Shown here piece by piece: positions 34,572-43,209 of a stretch of DNA of 64,000 bases. The notes under the pieces were generated by a model. The model saw only the letters and a program-made list of their open reading frames with translations, searched no databases and had not been told where the DNA came from. Source of the stretch: Phycisphaerales bacterium (GTDB lineage Bacteria; Planctomycetota; Phycisphaerae; Phycisphaerales; UBA1924); assembly GCA_020847535.1 (NCBI GenBank), contig JADLBU010000083.1:1-64000 (forward strand), written 5' to 3'. A program made the position numbers and the translations under genes. Within the stretch, counting starts at the first letter, position 1. Each line of letters starts with the position of its first letter.

Positions 34572-34780
34572 GGCGCGGGCGATGGGGCGCTGAAGGTCGG
34601 ACCTTGCGGGCGCATTGGTTATGGGTATGAGGGGTGTTTGAGAATCCTCGGCAAGGGCTCCCCTTGAGGGGTCCGATGGATTACACTTATCTCCCTGAGG
34701 CGGGACCATGGGTGGGCTCGCCGGCCGGTCATCGGCTCCTCAATCCCCGCCCGTGTGATTGCGACCGTAGAAGCCACCTC

Positions 34781-36259
34781 ATGCAGCCCAACGTCAACGA
34801 CCGTCCCTCCGAGGGTTCCAGTCCTATCGCCCCCTCAACGCCGGCCTCCGGAGGCACTGAGCTTACGGCCGACATGACGGCGGAGATCAACGCGGCGATG
34901 GATGAGATGATGAAGGAGGGGGCAGCAGCGCCGGAGAGCCATCCGGTGCCGGCGGGGGTCGCGGCCGTGGCGAGCGGTGGGCGGCCGGGGATCCGTGGTC
35001 CGCGGGTGGTGCAGGCGGGTCGCGAGATGCGTCCGGGCCGTGTTGTCTCCGTTGGTCCGACGGACATCTTTCTTGAGTTCGGTCCCAAGGAACTCGGGGT
35101 TGTGCAGCGGGCGGAGTTCAAGGAAGAGGAACTGCCCAAGGTCGCCGACACCATCGAGGTTGTCGTGCAGAAGCGCGATGCCGATGGGCTGATCATCTGC
35201 GTGCGGCCGGGGACGGTGCAGAAGGCCGACTGGGAACTGCTCGAGGCCGGGCAGACGGTGCAGGCCAAGGTTGTCGGCGTCAACAAGGGCGGGCTGGATC
35301 TGGAGGTCGCCGGTCACCGGGCGTTCATGCCCGCGGGCCAGGTGTCGATCGATCGCATCCCTGATCTGTCCGTGCTCATCGGTGAGAAGCTGACCTGCGT
35401 CGTGACACGCGTGGACCGCGCCGGGCGCGGGAACATCGTGCTGTCGCGCCGGGATCTGCTCGCCGAGGAGCGCAAGGCCAAGGCGGCCGCGCTGAAGGCG
35501 ACGCTCGCGGAGGGTCAGGTGCTCGATGGCGTGGTCCGCAAGATCATGCCGTTCGGCGTGTTCGTGGATATCGGCGGGCTCGATGGGCTCGTGCATGTCT
35601 CGGACCTGACGTACGACCGGGTCGCCTACGGCGAGAAGGGGATCGCCAAGTACGCGCAGGAGGGTCAGGCGGTCAAGGTCCAGGTGCTCAGGATCGAGCC
35701 CGAGGGGGATCGGATCAGCCTGGGGATGAAGCAGGTGCTGGGGGATCCGTTCGCGCAGACGGCGAGCCAGCTTGTCGAGGGCGCGGAGGTGACCGGTCGC
35801 ATCAAGAACATCGCGGAGTTCGGCGCGTTCGTGGAGCTTGCGCCGGGCGTCGAGGGGCTGGTGCATATCTCGGAGATCGATCACAAGCGTGTGAACAAGG
35901 TCTCGGACGTGCTCAAGCCCGATGAAGTTGTGCAGGCCAAGATCCTGAAGATCGACAGCCAGACGCGGCGCATTTCGCTGTCCATCAAGGCGCTCAAGCC
36001 GCTGCCGGAGATCCAGATCGGGTCGGGCGGCGGTGGCGAGGGCGGCCAGGGTGGTGGGCCCGGTGGGGGTCAGGGTCGGGCGCCTGGTCGCGGAGGGTTT
36101 GGCGGCGGCTTCGGCGGTGGTGGCGGTGGGGGGGGTGGGGGTCGCGGGCGCAATCGGGAGCAGATGCGGTCGGAGGAGGAGATCAAGAAGGAGACCCCGG
36201 CGCTTCGGCGAGCGAGGGAGCAGCATCGGAAGACGCAGTTCAAGGGTGGGCTTGGATAA
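34781..36259 (+). CDS. S1 RNA-binding domain protein (four S1 repeats)
   Basis: 492 residues. An acidic/Ser-rich N-terminus of about 80 residues is followed by four S1-type OB folds at roughly 85-150, 160-235, 240-320 and 325-400. The last two carry FGVFVDIGGLDGLVHVSDL and FGAFVELAPGVEGLVHISEI, the usual S1 signature. A Gly/Arg-rich tail (RAPGRGGFGGGFGGG) of about 50 residues adds RNA affinity. It is likely the ribosomal protein S1 equivalent or a related translation factor. The ATG at 34781 starts MQPNVNDRPSEGS; longer upstream readings are unsupported. Confidence 0.85.
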   Translation: MQPNVNDRPSEGSSPIAPSTPASGGTELTADMTAEINAAMDEMMKEGAAAPESHPVPAGVAAVASGGRPGIRGPRVVQAGREMRPGRVVSVGPTDIFLEFGPKELGVVQRAEFKEEELPKVADTIEVVVQKRDADGLIICVRPGTVQKADWELLEAGQTVQAKVVGVNKGGLDLEVAGHRAFMPAGQVSIDRIPDLSVLIGEKLTCVVTRVDRAGRGNIVLSRRDLLAEERKAKAAALKATLAEGQVLDGVVRKIMPFGVFVDIGGLDGLVHVSDLTYDRVAYGEKGIAKYAQEGQAVKVQVLRIEPEGDRISLGMKQVLGDPFAQTASQLVEGAEVTGRIKNIAEFGAFVELAPGVEGLVHISEIDHKRVNKVSDVLKPDEVVQAKILKIDSQTRRISLSIKALKPLPEIQIGSGGGGEGGQGGGPGGGQGRAPGRGGFGGGFGGGGGGGGGGRGRNREQMRSEEEIKKETPALRRAREQHRKTQFKGGLG

Positions 36260-36264
36260 GAGAC

Positions 36265-36342
36265 TGTTTCAGAACTTTGTAGCAGAGCGGTAGAACACAG
36301 GCAGGATGCCTGTGCCACGAGATCGGGTAGGGTTCTGAAACA
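36265..36342 (+). repeat. Palindromic repeat family A, copy 4, inside an 11-bp inverted repeat
   Basis: The inner palindrome CACAGGCA/TGCCTGTG (36296-36314) and flank CCACGAGATCGGGTAGGG are enclosed by TGTTTCAGAAC (36265-36275) and its perfect inverse GTTCTGAAACA (36332-36342). This gives a 78-base MITE-like unit just after the S1 gene. Confidence 0.85.
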
Positions 36343-36380
36343 GGCTCTAAGGGATGCTCGTGGCAAAGTGAAGTGATCGA

Positions 36381-36406
36381 AGACCGCCGGCGACGGCGGT
36401 CTTTTT
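36381..36406 (+). terminator. Rho-independent terminator of the S1 gene
   Basis: Perfect nine-bp stem AGACCGCCG / CGGCGGTCT around GCGA, directly followed by TTTT. It is 120 bases after the S1 protein stop and 70 before the GH20 gene. Confidence 0.88.
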
Positions 36407-36475
36407 GCTTCCCGAGCCGGCCGGGGCGCGATTGTCTGGATGACGGGCGTGCATGATTGGAGAAGAATCGTCGCG

Positions 36476-38263
36476 ATGAATGAAGTCATGGAATCGTTGT
36501 CGTTGATGCTTGAAGGCAAGGAGCCGATCCTGGTCCCGACGCCGCGAAAGATGCGCATCGGCCGGGGGCGAGTTCTCGCCGAGACGGGGATCACCGTTCG
36601 CCGGGATTCCGGCCTGGGTCCGCAGAGCTACCGCCTTGGGATTCGTGCCGGGGAGGGCGATGGACCGGGCCAGGTTGTGATCGAAACAGCCGACGATGCG
36701 GGGGAGCACCACGCGCGGGCAACGCTTGCGCAGTTGCATCGGCAGTACATCAGGCAGCTTCCGGAGCTGGAGATTGAGGATTCACCGGCGTTCGCGGTGC
36801 GTGGTGTGATGCTGGATGTCTCGCGTGATCGCGTGCCGACGATGGGGCAGTTGTTTGAGACGGTGGACCTGCTGGCGAGCCTGAAGTACAACCACTTGCA
36901 GTTGTACACGGAGCACACGTTCGCGTACGCGGGGCATGAGGGGGTGTGGGAGGGGTGGTCGCCGATCACACCGGCGGAGGTGCGGGAGCTGGATGCGTAC
37001 TGCGCTGCGAGGGGGGTGGAGCTGGCGGCGAACCAGAACTGCTTTGGGCACTTGGGGAAGTGGCTGAAGCATCCGCGATACGCGGGGCTGGCGGAGACGC
37101 ATGGGGATTGGCTGTTCGACAATGCGTGGCCGATGTCGGGGGCGTTTTCGTTGTGCCCTTCGGATCCGGGATCGATCGCGTTGATTGAGGATCTGCTGTC
37201 GCAGTTGTCGCCGTGTTTCAAGTCGCCCTTGGTGAATATCGGGTGCGATGAGACGTTTGATCTGGAGTTCGGGAGGTCGAAGGAGGAGTGCGCGAGGCGC
37301 GGGCGAGCGGCGGTGTACATGGAGTTTGTGCGGAAGATCTGCGATGCCGCGCGGCGGAACGGGAAGCGGCCGATGTTCTGGGCGGACATCGCGTTGTCGC
37401 ATCCGGAGGCGCTGGAGGAAGCGCCGGAGGATCTGGTGTCGCTGGCGTGGGGGTATGAGCCGGATGCGGCGTTTGAGAGGTGGTGTGAGGCGGGGCGGGG
37501 AGCGGGGAGGAAGAGGGATGTGTGGGTGTGTCCGGGGACTTCGACGTGGAGGGCGATCACGGGGCGGACGATGGAGCGGCGGGAGAATTTGAAGGCGGCG
37601 ATGGTGGGTGGATTGAAGGGGGGGGCGAGCGGGTATCTGGTGACAGATTGGGGGGATACGGGCCATCATCAGCAGTGGCCGTTGACAGCGCATGCGCTGG
37701 CGCAGGGGGCGGAGGCGGCGTGGCGGGGGGAGGGGGAGCTGGATACGGCGGATGCATCATCGCTGCATGTGCTGGGAGATAGATCACTGCGGGTGGGGAG
37801 GTGGCTGGATGAGCTGGGGGATGCGGATTTGATGCTGCGCGAGACGTGCGGGCAGTTGTCGCGGCCGGATCGGGTGAGGTTGAGGAATCAGACGGCGATC
37901 TTTATTGATTTGCTGAAGGGGCCTGGGGAGCACGTGGAGGTGGGGAGATTGGCGGATTGGGAGTCGGTGCGGGAGCGGGTGTGGGAGATTGGTTCGCGGC
38001 GGCCGGTGGTGGGGGATGAGCGTGTGGATGCGGAGCTGGCGCACACGTGCAAGTTTGCGAGGTTCGCGGCGGATCGGGGGGCGTGGCGGCGTGTGGGGGG
38101 CGGAGCGGGTGGACTTACCAGTCAGCAGCGGAAGGATCTGGGGCGACGGCTGGGAGGGATTGTCGAGGAGCATCGGCGGTTGTGGGGGATGAGGTCGAGG
38201 GAGGGGGGATTGGGGAGTTCTTGTGCGCATATGGAGAAGTGGAAGGGGTGGTTGAAGGGGTAG
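36476..38263 (+). CDS. GH20 beta-N-acetylhexosaminidase
   Basis: 595 residues. GH20 enzymes release N-acetylglucosamine or N-acetylgalactosamine by substrate-assisted catalysis. The catalytic Asp-Glu pair is D258-E259 in NIGCDETFDL. The (beta/alpha)8 core starts AVRGVMLDVSRDRVPTM and includes YNHLQLYTEHTFAY. There is no signal peptide, so it appears cytosolic, perhaps handling amino-sugar fragments taken up or recycled. ATG at 36440 is a possible alternative start, twelve codons upstream, also without a good ribosome site. Confidence 0.88.
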   Translation: MNEVMESLSLMLEGKEPILVPTPRKMRIGRGRVLAETGITVRRDSGLGPQSYRLGIRAGEGDGPGQVVIETADDAGEHHARATLAQLHRQYIRQLPELEIEDSPAFAVRGVMLDVSRDRVPTMGQLFETVDLLASLKYNHLQLYTEHTFAYAGHEGVWEGWSPITPAEVRELDAYCAARGVELAANQNCFGHLGKWLKHPRYAGLAETHGDWLFDNAWPMSGAFSLCPSDPGSIALIEDLLSQLSPCFKSPLVNIGCDETFDLEFGRSKEECARRGRAAVYMEFVRKICDAARRNGKRPMFWADIALSHPEALEEAPEDLVSLAWGYEPDAAFERWCEAGRGAGRKRDVWVCPGTSTWRAITGRTMERRENLKAAMVGGLKGGASGYLVTDWGDTGHHQQWPLTAHALAQGAEAAWRGEGELDTADASSLHVLGDRSLRVGRWLDELGDADLMLRETCGQLSRPDRVRLRNQTAIFIDLLKGPGEHVEVGRLADWESVRERVWEIGSRRPVVGDERVDAELAHTCKFARFAADRGAWRRVGGGAGGLTSQQRKDLGRRLGGIVEEHRRLWGMRSREGGLGSSCAHMEKWKGWLKG

Positions 38264-38406
38264 ATATACGAAGAGCACCGAGACCGGAAGAGCCGGTCTG
38301 GGTGCATGGCCGGTGATGGGATGGGGGATGCGAGGACTGCGGCGTCGCTTGCGGCGAATGAATGTTGGTGAGTGACGATGAGGACGACTGGTGTCGGTGG
38401 AGGCAA

Positions 38407-38434
38407 CCCTCCCCAACCCCTCACTCGGGGAGGG
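38407..38434. repeat. CCCTCCCC/GGGGAGGG hairpin
   Basis: Eight-base arms around 12 bases, immediately before the membrane protein gene. Its 3' arm (GGGGAGGGG) could double as a ribosome-binding site; pairing would then hide it. Confidence 0.6.
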
Positions 38435-38440
38435 GCTTTG

Positions 38441-39097
38441 ATGACGCTACCATCGGGTCAGATGGGTCGTCTGGCGAAGCTCTACAGCAACCGGATCGTG
38501 AACGTCAACGTGAACGTTGTCCTGGCGGGGATTCTTGCGCTGGGGCCGACGGTGCTGGTGGTGCATCTTTCGCGGCGATTCGGGGTGGGGGATGACGACA
38601 AGAAGACGATCACGCTGATCACGTTCGTGGCGGATCTGGTGTCGGATGTCACGATCTATTTCGGGCTGCACTGGCTGGCGAACCACAGCCCTGGAATGCG
38701 ACGGCTGACGCAGGTGAACGCGGCGTACAAGGAGATGAGCTTTGTACGGGATGCGGCGACCGTGCAGCTGCAGAGGGCGATCCTTTCGCCGCTTTTGTAC
38801 GCGGTGGCGTTCGGGACGATCTATCTGCTGCTGCACGCGGGATGGGATCGGGAAGTCGCCTCGGCGGTGGGGCTGGTGTGCGGGATCATCACGACGCGGA
38901 TCCTGCACACGGTGTGGATGATCCGGCTGGAGCGCAAGGCGCTGGAGACGCTGCGGCTGATCAAGCCTCAGATGATTTCGGCGGAGGCGGTGGTGACGGA
39001 TGCCAAGGGGGAGCCGGAGAAGCCGGAGCCTGAGACGGGGGAATCCCGAGGGATCGCATCGGAGCCGGTGGGGGTATCGGCTGCGGCTCGTCAGTGA
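38441..39097 (+). CDS. Multi-pass membrane protein of unknown function
   Basis: 218 residues. Hydrophobic segments: VNVVLAGILALGPTVLVVHL, ITLITFVADLVSDVTIYFGL, LSPLLYAVAFGTIYLLLHA and VASAVGLVCGIITTRIL, suggesting four helices, then a charged cytosolic tail rich in Glu and Pro. I do not recognise the family. ATG at 38441 lies five bases after a purine-rich stretch; ATG at 38462 (MGRLAKLYSN) is a plausible alternative. Confidence 0.65.
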   Translation: MTLPSGQMGRLAKLYSNRIVNVNVNVVLAGILALGPTVLVVHLSRRFGVGDDDKKTITLITFVADLVSDVTIYFGLHWLANHSPGMRRLTQVNAAYKEMSFVRDAATVQLQRAILSPLLYAVAFGTIYLLLHAGWDREVASAVGLVCGIITTRILHTVWMIRLERKALETLRLIKPQMISAEAVVTDAKGEPEKPEPETGESRGIASEPVGVSAAARQ

Positions 39098-39193
39098 GGC
39101 TGGGGAGCTTGTTGCGCGGGCGATTCATCGAGCGTTGAAGGAGAGGTAGCAGGGGAGGCTCTCACCGCATCTCCTGGTGGGAGAGGTAGACGG

Positions 39194-40711
39194 TCACTTC
39201 GGTTCGGTCGCCGGGCGGAGCTTGGCGATGTCGGTGATTCCCTGGCGGGCGTAGTCGATGGACTCGCCGATGATGCGCATGGATTCGGCGGGGGCGTGGA
39301 AGCCCATGGAGTTCTCGGCGTTGAGGTAATCGGCTCGCCACTGGGCCTTGCGCTGGAGTTCGCGGGCGGGCTTGAGCTGGTCGTCGGTGGCGCCGGCGGC
39401 CTTGGCTTCCTTGATCGCGAGGATCAGTTCGACGACGGCGGCCTCCGCGCGGTCGAGGTGGGTCTTGGTGCGCTTCTGGATCTGGTCGACGCGTGCGAGG
39501 ATCTCGGATTCGGTGTAGTTGTGGCAGGTCTGGCAGGAGAGGTTGACGTGGGCGAGCGGGGTCTGGACCTGGTGGTCGGTGTACTTGAGCGCGCCTTCGC
39601 GCTTGTATGGCATGTGGCAGTCAGCGCAGGAAACGCCGCTGCGGGCGTGGATTCCCTGGCTCCAGAGCTCGAACTCGGGGTGCTGGGCCTTGATGACATC
39701 AGCGCCGGAGTCGGCGTGGGTCCAGTCCTTGAAGCCGGCCTTGTCGTAGAAGGCCTCGGCCTGGTCCATCTTGAGACCGTTATGCCACGGGAAGGTGAGG
39801 CGCTTTTTCTCGCCGGAGAAATGGTACTCGACGTGGCACTGGCCGCAGGTCATGGAGCGCATCTCCTGGCGGCTGGCGAGCGTGTTGGGGTTGTAGGCGT
39901 CGGTCTTTGGGCCCTTGCGCCACTGCTCGATGCTGGGCATGTGGGGGGTGGGTTCGGAGGAGGTGGCGAGGTTGGCGATCCCTTCGAGGAAGGCGGGGCG
40001 TGTGATGCGGAGCGCCATGGTATTGGGATCGTGGCAGTCGAGGCAGGAGACGGGGTGTTTCACGAGATCTGTGGCGTCGGTGTAGGTGAGGGCGTTGACG
40101 TGCTCCCAGCCGGTCATGAGCTGCTTCTGGCCTGCCTCGGAGAAGAGGGCATCGGTGAGTGCGCCAGGCGCGCCTTGCTGGATGCCGGCTTCGCGGTAGG
40201 CGACCACGTTGGAGGCGTGGCAGTTGAGGCAGGCGCCGGGCTGGGGTTTCTTGGTGACGCGATCGGTTTCGCGCTGGTCCTGGAGCATGAAGGCGTGTCC
40301 GCGGCGCTCCCGGTAGTCGATCGCGAAGGCGTAGCCGTTGAAGATGGTCTTGAGGTGGGGATCGCCTGTGAGCTTGGATTCAGCCTTGTTGGGATCGTGG
40401 GCGGGGTCGGGCTCATCGGGCGGTCGGCCATCGCTCCAGCGGAAGCGTGCCTTGGCGTTGTCTGCGGTGCGGATGTAGCCATCGTACTGGCGTGGGAAGT
40501 TCTGGCCCCAGATCGCGGGGTCGATGGTGGCCTCGGTGATGTCGGCGATCTTGAGGACGGTGTTCTGGGCTTCCCATTTGCGCCTGGCGATGTTGGTGTA
40601 GAGCATCATGACGACGATGGTGACCAGCGCCATGACGATCGCGGTGATCCAGAAGACGGCGAGCCGGGAGCGCCACTTGGAGGATGGAGCGGGGGTGGTA
40701 GGGGTAGACAT
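39194..40711 (-). CDS. nrfA: Cytochrome c nitrite reductase NrfA, CxxCH catalytic heme type
   Basis: 505 residues with an N-terminal anchor (LAVFWITAIVMALVTIVVMML). NrfA reduces nitrite to ammonium with six electrons. Five heme motifs: CLNCH (161-165), CLDCH (223-227), CGQCH (289-293), CADCH (362-366) and CQTCH (393-397). CGQCHVEYHF and VIKAQHPEFELWSQGIH match the NrfA active-site and calcium regions. In most NrfA the first motif is CxxCK, where lysine ligates the catalytic heme; here it is CxxCH, a variant known in some other bacteria. The adjacent nrfH encodes its membrane electron donor. Confidence 0.93.
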   Translation of the reverse strand: MSTPTTPAPSSKWRSRLAVFWITAIVMALVTIVVMMLYTNIARRKWEAQNTVLKIADITEATIDPAIWGQNFPRQYDGYIRTADNAKARFRWSDGRPPDEPDPAHDPNKAESKLTGDPHLKTIFNGYAFAIDYRERRGHAFMLQDQRETDRVTKKPQPGACLNCHASNVVAYREAGIQQGAPGALTDALFSEAGQKQLMTGWEHVNALTYTDATDLVKHPVSCLDCHDPNTMALRITRPAFLEGIANLATSSEPTPHMPSIEQWRKGPKTDAYNPNTLASRQEMRSMTCGQCHVEYHFSGEKKRLTFPWHNGLKMDQAEAFYDKAGFKDWTHADSGADVIKAQHPEFELWSQGIHARSGVSCADCHMPYKREGALKYTDHQVQTPLAHVNLSCQTCHNYTESEILARVDQIQKRTKTHLDRAEAAVVELILAIKEAKAAGATDDQLKPARELQRKAQWRADYLNAENSMGFHAPAESMRIIGESIDYARQGITDIAKLRPATEPK

Positions 40712-40753
40712 GGCGAGTCCTTCTTGGGATCAGTGGGCGATCAAAGGGGGCGA

Positions 40754-41281
40754 TCAGCGGGTAGGTCCGTGTGCGACGGAGGCATGGCAGTGGATGCAAT
40801 CGACACCACCGGAGATGCCCGCGGAGCCTGGTTGGCCGGCGCGGGCGAACTGGCGGATGTCGTGGGTCATCGAATCGTGGCAGCGGATGCAGTTCTGGAT
40901 GACGACTTCGCGGCTGTGCTCGGTGATCTGGATGGGTTCGTGGAAGTTCTGGAAGGTGAAGCGTTTGGAGTGGCGGTAGCCGTGCTCGGCCTTGACGTAG
41001 TACTTGCTGACCAGCGAGTCGTGGGGGACGTGGCAGTCGTTGCAGGTGGCGCGGGTTGAGTGAGTGGAGCCGGCCCAGCCGTTGTACTGCTCGTTCATGA
41101 TGTGGCAGTTGATGCAGGCCTTGGGATCGTTGGAGAGGTAGGAGGTGGCCTCGGCGTAGGTGGCGGTGTAGCCGGCAGCGCCGCCGAGAGAGCCGACGAC
41201 ACCGCCGAAGATCGCGGCGGCGAGCAGGCTTGCGCTGCCGATGGCGGCTTTCTGGCCGGCGGTGGTTGGTGGCAACCCCAT
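40754..41281 (-). CDS. nrfH: Tetraheme cytochrome c NrfH, menaquinol dehydrogenase
   Basis: 175 residues. One membrane helix (about 14-38) anchors a tetraheme domain: CINCHIM (56-62), CNDCH (80-84), CIRCH (131-135) and CIHCH (162-166). The Met after the first motif is the usual NrfH heme ligand (CxxCHxM). NrfH takes electrons from menaquinol and passes them to NrfA. The gene lies 42 bases upstream of nrfA on the same strand, so they form an operon. Confidence 0.93.
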   Translation of the reverse strand: MGLPPTTAGQKAAIGSASLLAAAIFGGVVGSLGGAAGYTATYAEATSYLSNDPKACINCHIMNEQYNGWAGSTHSTRATCNDCHVPHDSLVSKYYVKAEHGYRHSKRFTFQNFHEPIQITEHSREVVIQNCIRCHDSMTHDIRQFARAGQPGSAGISGGVDCIHCHASVAHGPTR

Positions 41282-41382
41282 TGCTGATCACGATACGGAG
41301 CGGCTCGCCGTTTCGCAAGGTGCGGGGGGGTCGGCGTATAGAAGTGAGAACGAGTTGCAAGTAGGTGAATTGCGTGGATATC

Positions 41383-41437
41383 AGTAGATGAGGAAGATCA
41401 CAGGCCGGAGGCCTGTGCCACGAGATTGAGTAGGGCT
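41383..41437 (+). repeat. Palindromic repeat family A, copy 5
   Basis: Palindrome CACAGGCC/GGCCTGTG at 41399-41417 followed by CCACGAGATTGAGTAGGGCT. The element overlaps the first base of the FMN reductase stop codon (on the minus strand). Confidence 0.85.
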
Positions 41438-41996
41438 ACTTGGCGGAGAGGCGGCGGGTCCAGTCGGCGAGCGCTTCGAGGAACTTGCGGATGTGCTCGC
41501 GGGTGGGCTGGTCGGTGAGCGTGCCATCCTTGTCGAACTTGGAGGTGGCGCCGGGGATCATGACCTCGGGCTGGTTGAGGGGGAACATGTTGAGGGTGAC
41601 GAAGACCTGGCGGAGGTGATATTGGGCGCGGGCGGTGCCGAGGTTGCCGACGGTGGCGCCGATGACGCCGACGGGCTTGCCCTTCCAGGCGCTGTCGCCG
41701 TGCGGGCGAGAGGCCCAGTCGATCGCGTTCTTGAGGACGCCGGGGATGGAGAAGTTGTACTCTGGTGTGGAGAAGAGGATGGCATCGGCGGCGCGGATTT
41801 TGGATTTGAGTTCGGCGACCCGCGAGGGGAGGTTGGTTTCGTGGTCCTGGTTGTAGAGGGGGATGCCTTCGAGGTCGAAGGTGTCGATGGTCATGCCGGC
41901 GGGGGCGAGTTCGGCGGCGGCGCGGAGGGTGTGGCGGTTGAAGGAGTCTTTGCGGAGGCTGCCGGGGATGGCGAGGATGGTGAGGGGGGTGGGCAT
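41436..41996 (-). CDS. NADPH-dependent FMN reductase family protein
   Basis: 186 residues with the flavodoxin-like fold: ILAIPGSLRKDSFNRHTLR (phosphate-binding loop), the STPEYNFSIPGVLKNAIDW flavin motif and KGKPVGVIGATVG. It reduces FMN or quinones with NADPH, perhaps against oxidative or chromate stress. ATG at 41996 has GGAG five bases upstream; the open frame further upstream is not used. It is followed by repeat A5. Confidence 0.92.
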   Translation of the reverse strand: MPTPLTILAIPGSLRKDSFNRHTLRAAAELAPAGMTIDTFDLEGIPLYNQDHETNLPSRVAELKSKIRAADAILFSTPEYNFSIPGVLKNAIDWASRPHGDSAWKGKPVGVIGATVGNLGTARAQYHLRQVFVTLNMFPLNQPEVMIPGATSKFDKDGTLTDQPTREHIRKFLEALADWTRRLSAK

Positions 41997-42216
41997 AGAG
42001 TCTCCGCCTGTCTCGTGAGTCGAAGGGTCGTGCCGGCGATCGTATATCGGTTGTTGCGCAGTAGCGGTGAGGGTGCGAGACGCGGCGGCGCGTTGCATTG
42101 ATGAGATGCCGTGCATTCAAAACGCCGACTCTCGTCGGCATGAAGGGTTCTGGTGGATTTGCCGCCCGGTTTGAAATGGCGGGCGCCCGACGGCTTGCGC
42201 CGTTCGGCTCTGTCAT

Positions 42217-43038
42217 TCAGGCCTGCTCGCCGACCTGGTAGCGGAGGTAGCCGAGGACCTTGGCGTTGGGGCCGACGATGTCCTTGATCTTCTTGGTGGG
42301 ATCGAGGACGAAGAGCTGCTCGAGGAGGGCGACTTCTTCGTAGAACTTGCGCATGCCGCCCTCGACCATCTTCTCGGCGATCTCCTTGGGCTTGCCGGAT
42401 TCGATCGCGGTGTTGATGCGGAAGGCGCGCTCCTTCTCGATGACATCGGCGGGGATGTCGTTGATGGAGACGCCCTTGGGGCGGGGGTCGGCGGCGACGA
42501 TGTGCATGCAGATCTTGGAGGAGACATCCTCGGAGATGGAGCCCTCGGCGTGCAGGAGGACGCCGGTCTTGCCATCGTGGTGGACGTAGCGTCCGAACTG
42601 GGTCTTGCCGGCCTCGCCGACGAGCTTGTGGCCGCGGGCGAACGAGCAGTTCTCGCCGGTAGAGATGCGGATCTTGTCGACCTCGTTGGTGATGTCGGTG
42701 CTGGCGGCGACAGCGCCGGGGGCGGCCTTGAGTGCCAGGCCGGCGACCGTCTTGACCATGCCGACGAAGCCATCGTTCTTGGCGGTGAAGTCGGTCTCAG
42801 CGCGGACCTCGACGATCGCGGCGGCGGTGTGGTCGGCGTTGATGAGAACCTCGACGCGGCCTTCACCGGCAGCGCGGTCGGTGCGGGATTCCATCTTGCC
42901 CTTGAGCTGCTTGCGGAGGATCTCCTCGGCCTTCTCGGGATCTCCGCCGGCCTCGGCGAGCGCGGCCTTGCAGGCCATCATGGAGAGCCCGGTCTTGTTG
43001 CGGAGGGACATCACTTCTTTGGCGCTGATCTCGGCCAT
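42217..43038 (-). CDS. tsf: Translation elongation factor Ts
   Basis: 273 residues. EF-Ts recharges EF-Tu by exchanging GDP for GTP. The start MAEISAKEVMSLRNKTGLSMMACKAAL and the signature ETDFTAKNDGFVGMV are diagnostic. It follows rpsB on the same strand with a 171-base gap, the common rpsB-tsf order. Confidence 0.97.
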   Translation of the reverse strand: MAEISAKEVMSLRNKTGLSMMACKAALAEAGGDPEKAEEILRKQLKGKMESRTDRAAGEGRVEVLINADHTAAAIVEVRAETDFTAKNDGFVGMVKTVAGLALKAAPGAVAASTDITNEVDKIRISTGENCSFARGHKLVGEAGKTQFGRYVHHDGKTGVLLHAEGSISEDVSSKICMHIVAADPRPKGVSINDIPADVIEKERAFRINTAIESGKPKEIAEKMVEGGMRKFYEEVALLEQLFVLDPTKKIKDIVGPNAKVLGYLRYQVGEQA

Positions 43039-43209
43039 GGGGTTCTACTCCAAGCTCTGGTGCAGGCGATCGGCGGGGAAATGCCGCCGGGTTGCTGGTC
43101 CTTGCTGAGCGCCGGCTCGGGCGTGAGGCACGAAGCGGCGAGGTACACATCTCGTCGGTGATCGGCGAACAGCGCCGAGGGTCGATCGATCGGTTGGTGA
43201 GGGTGGACC

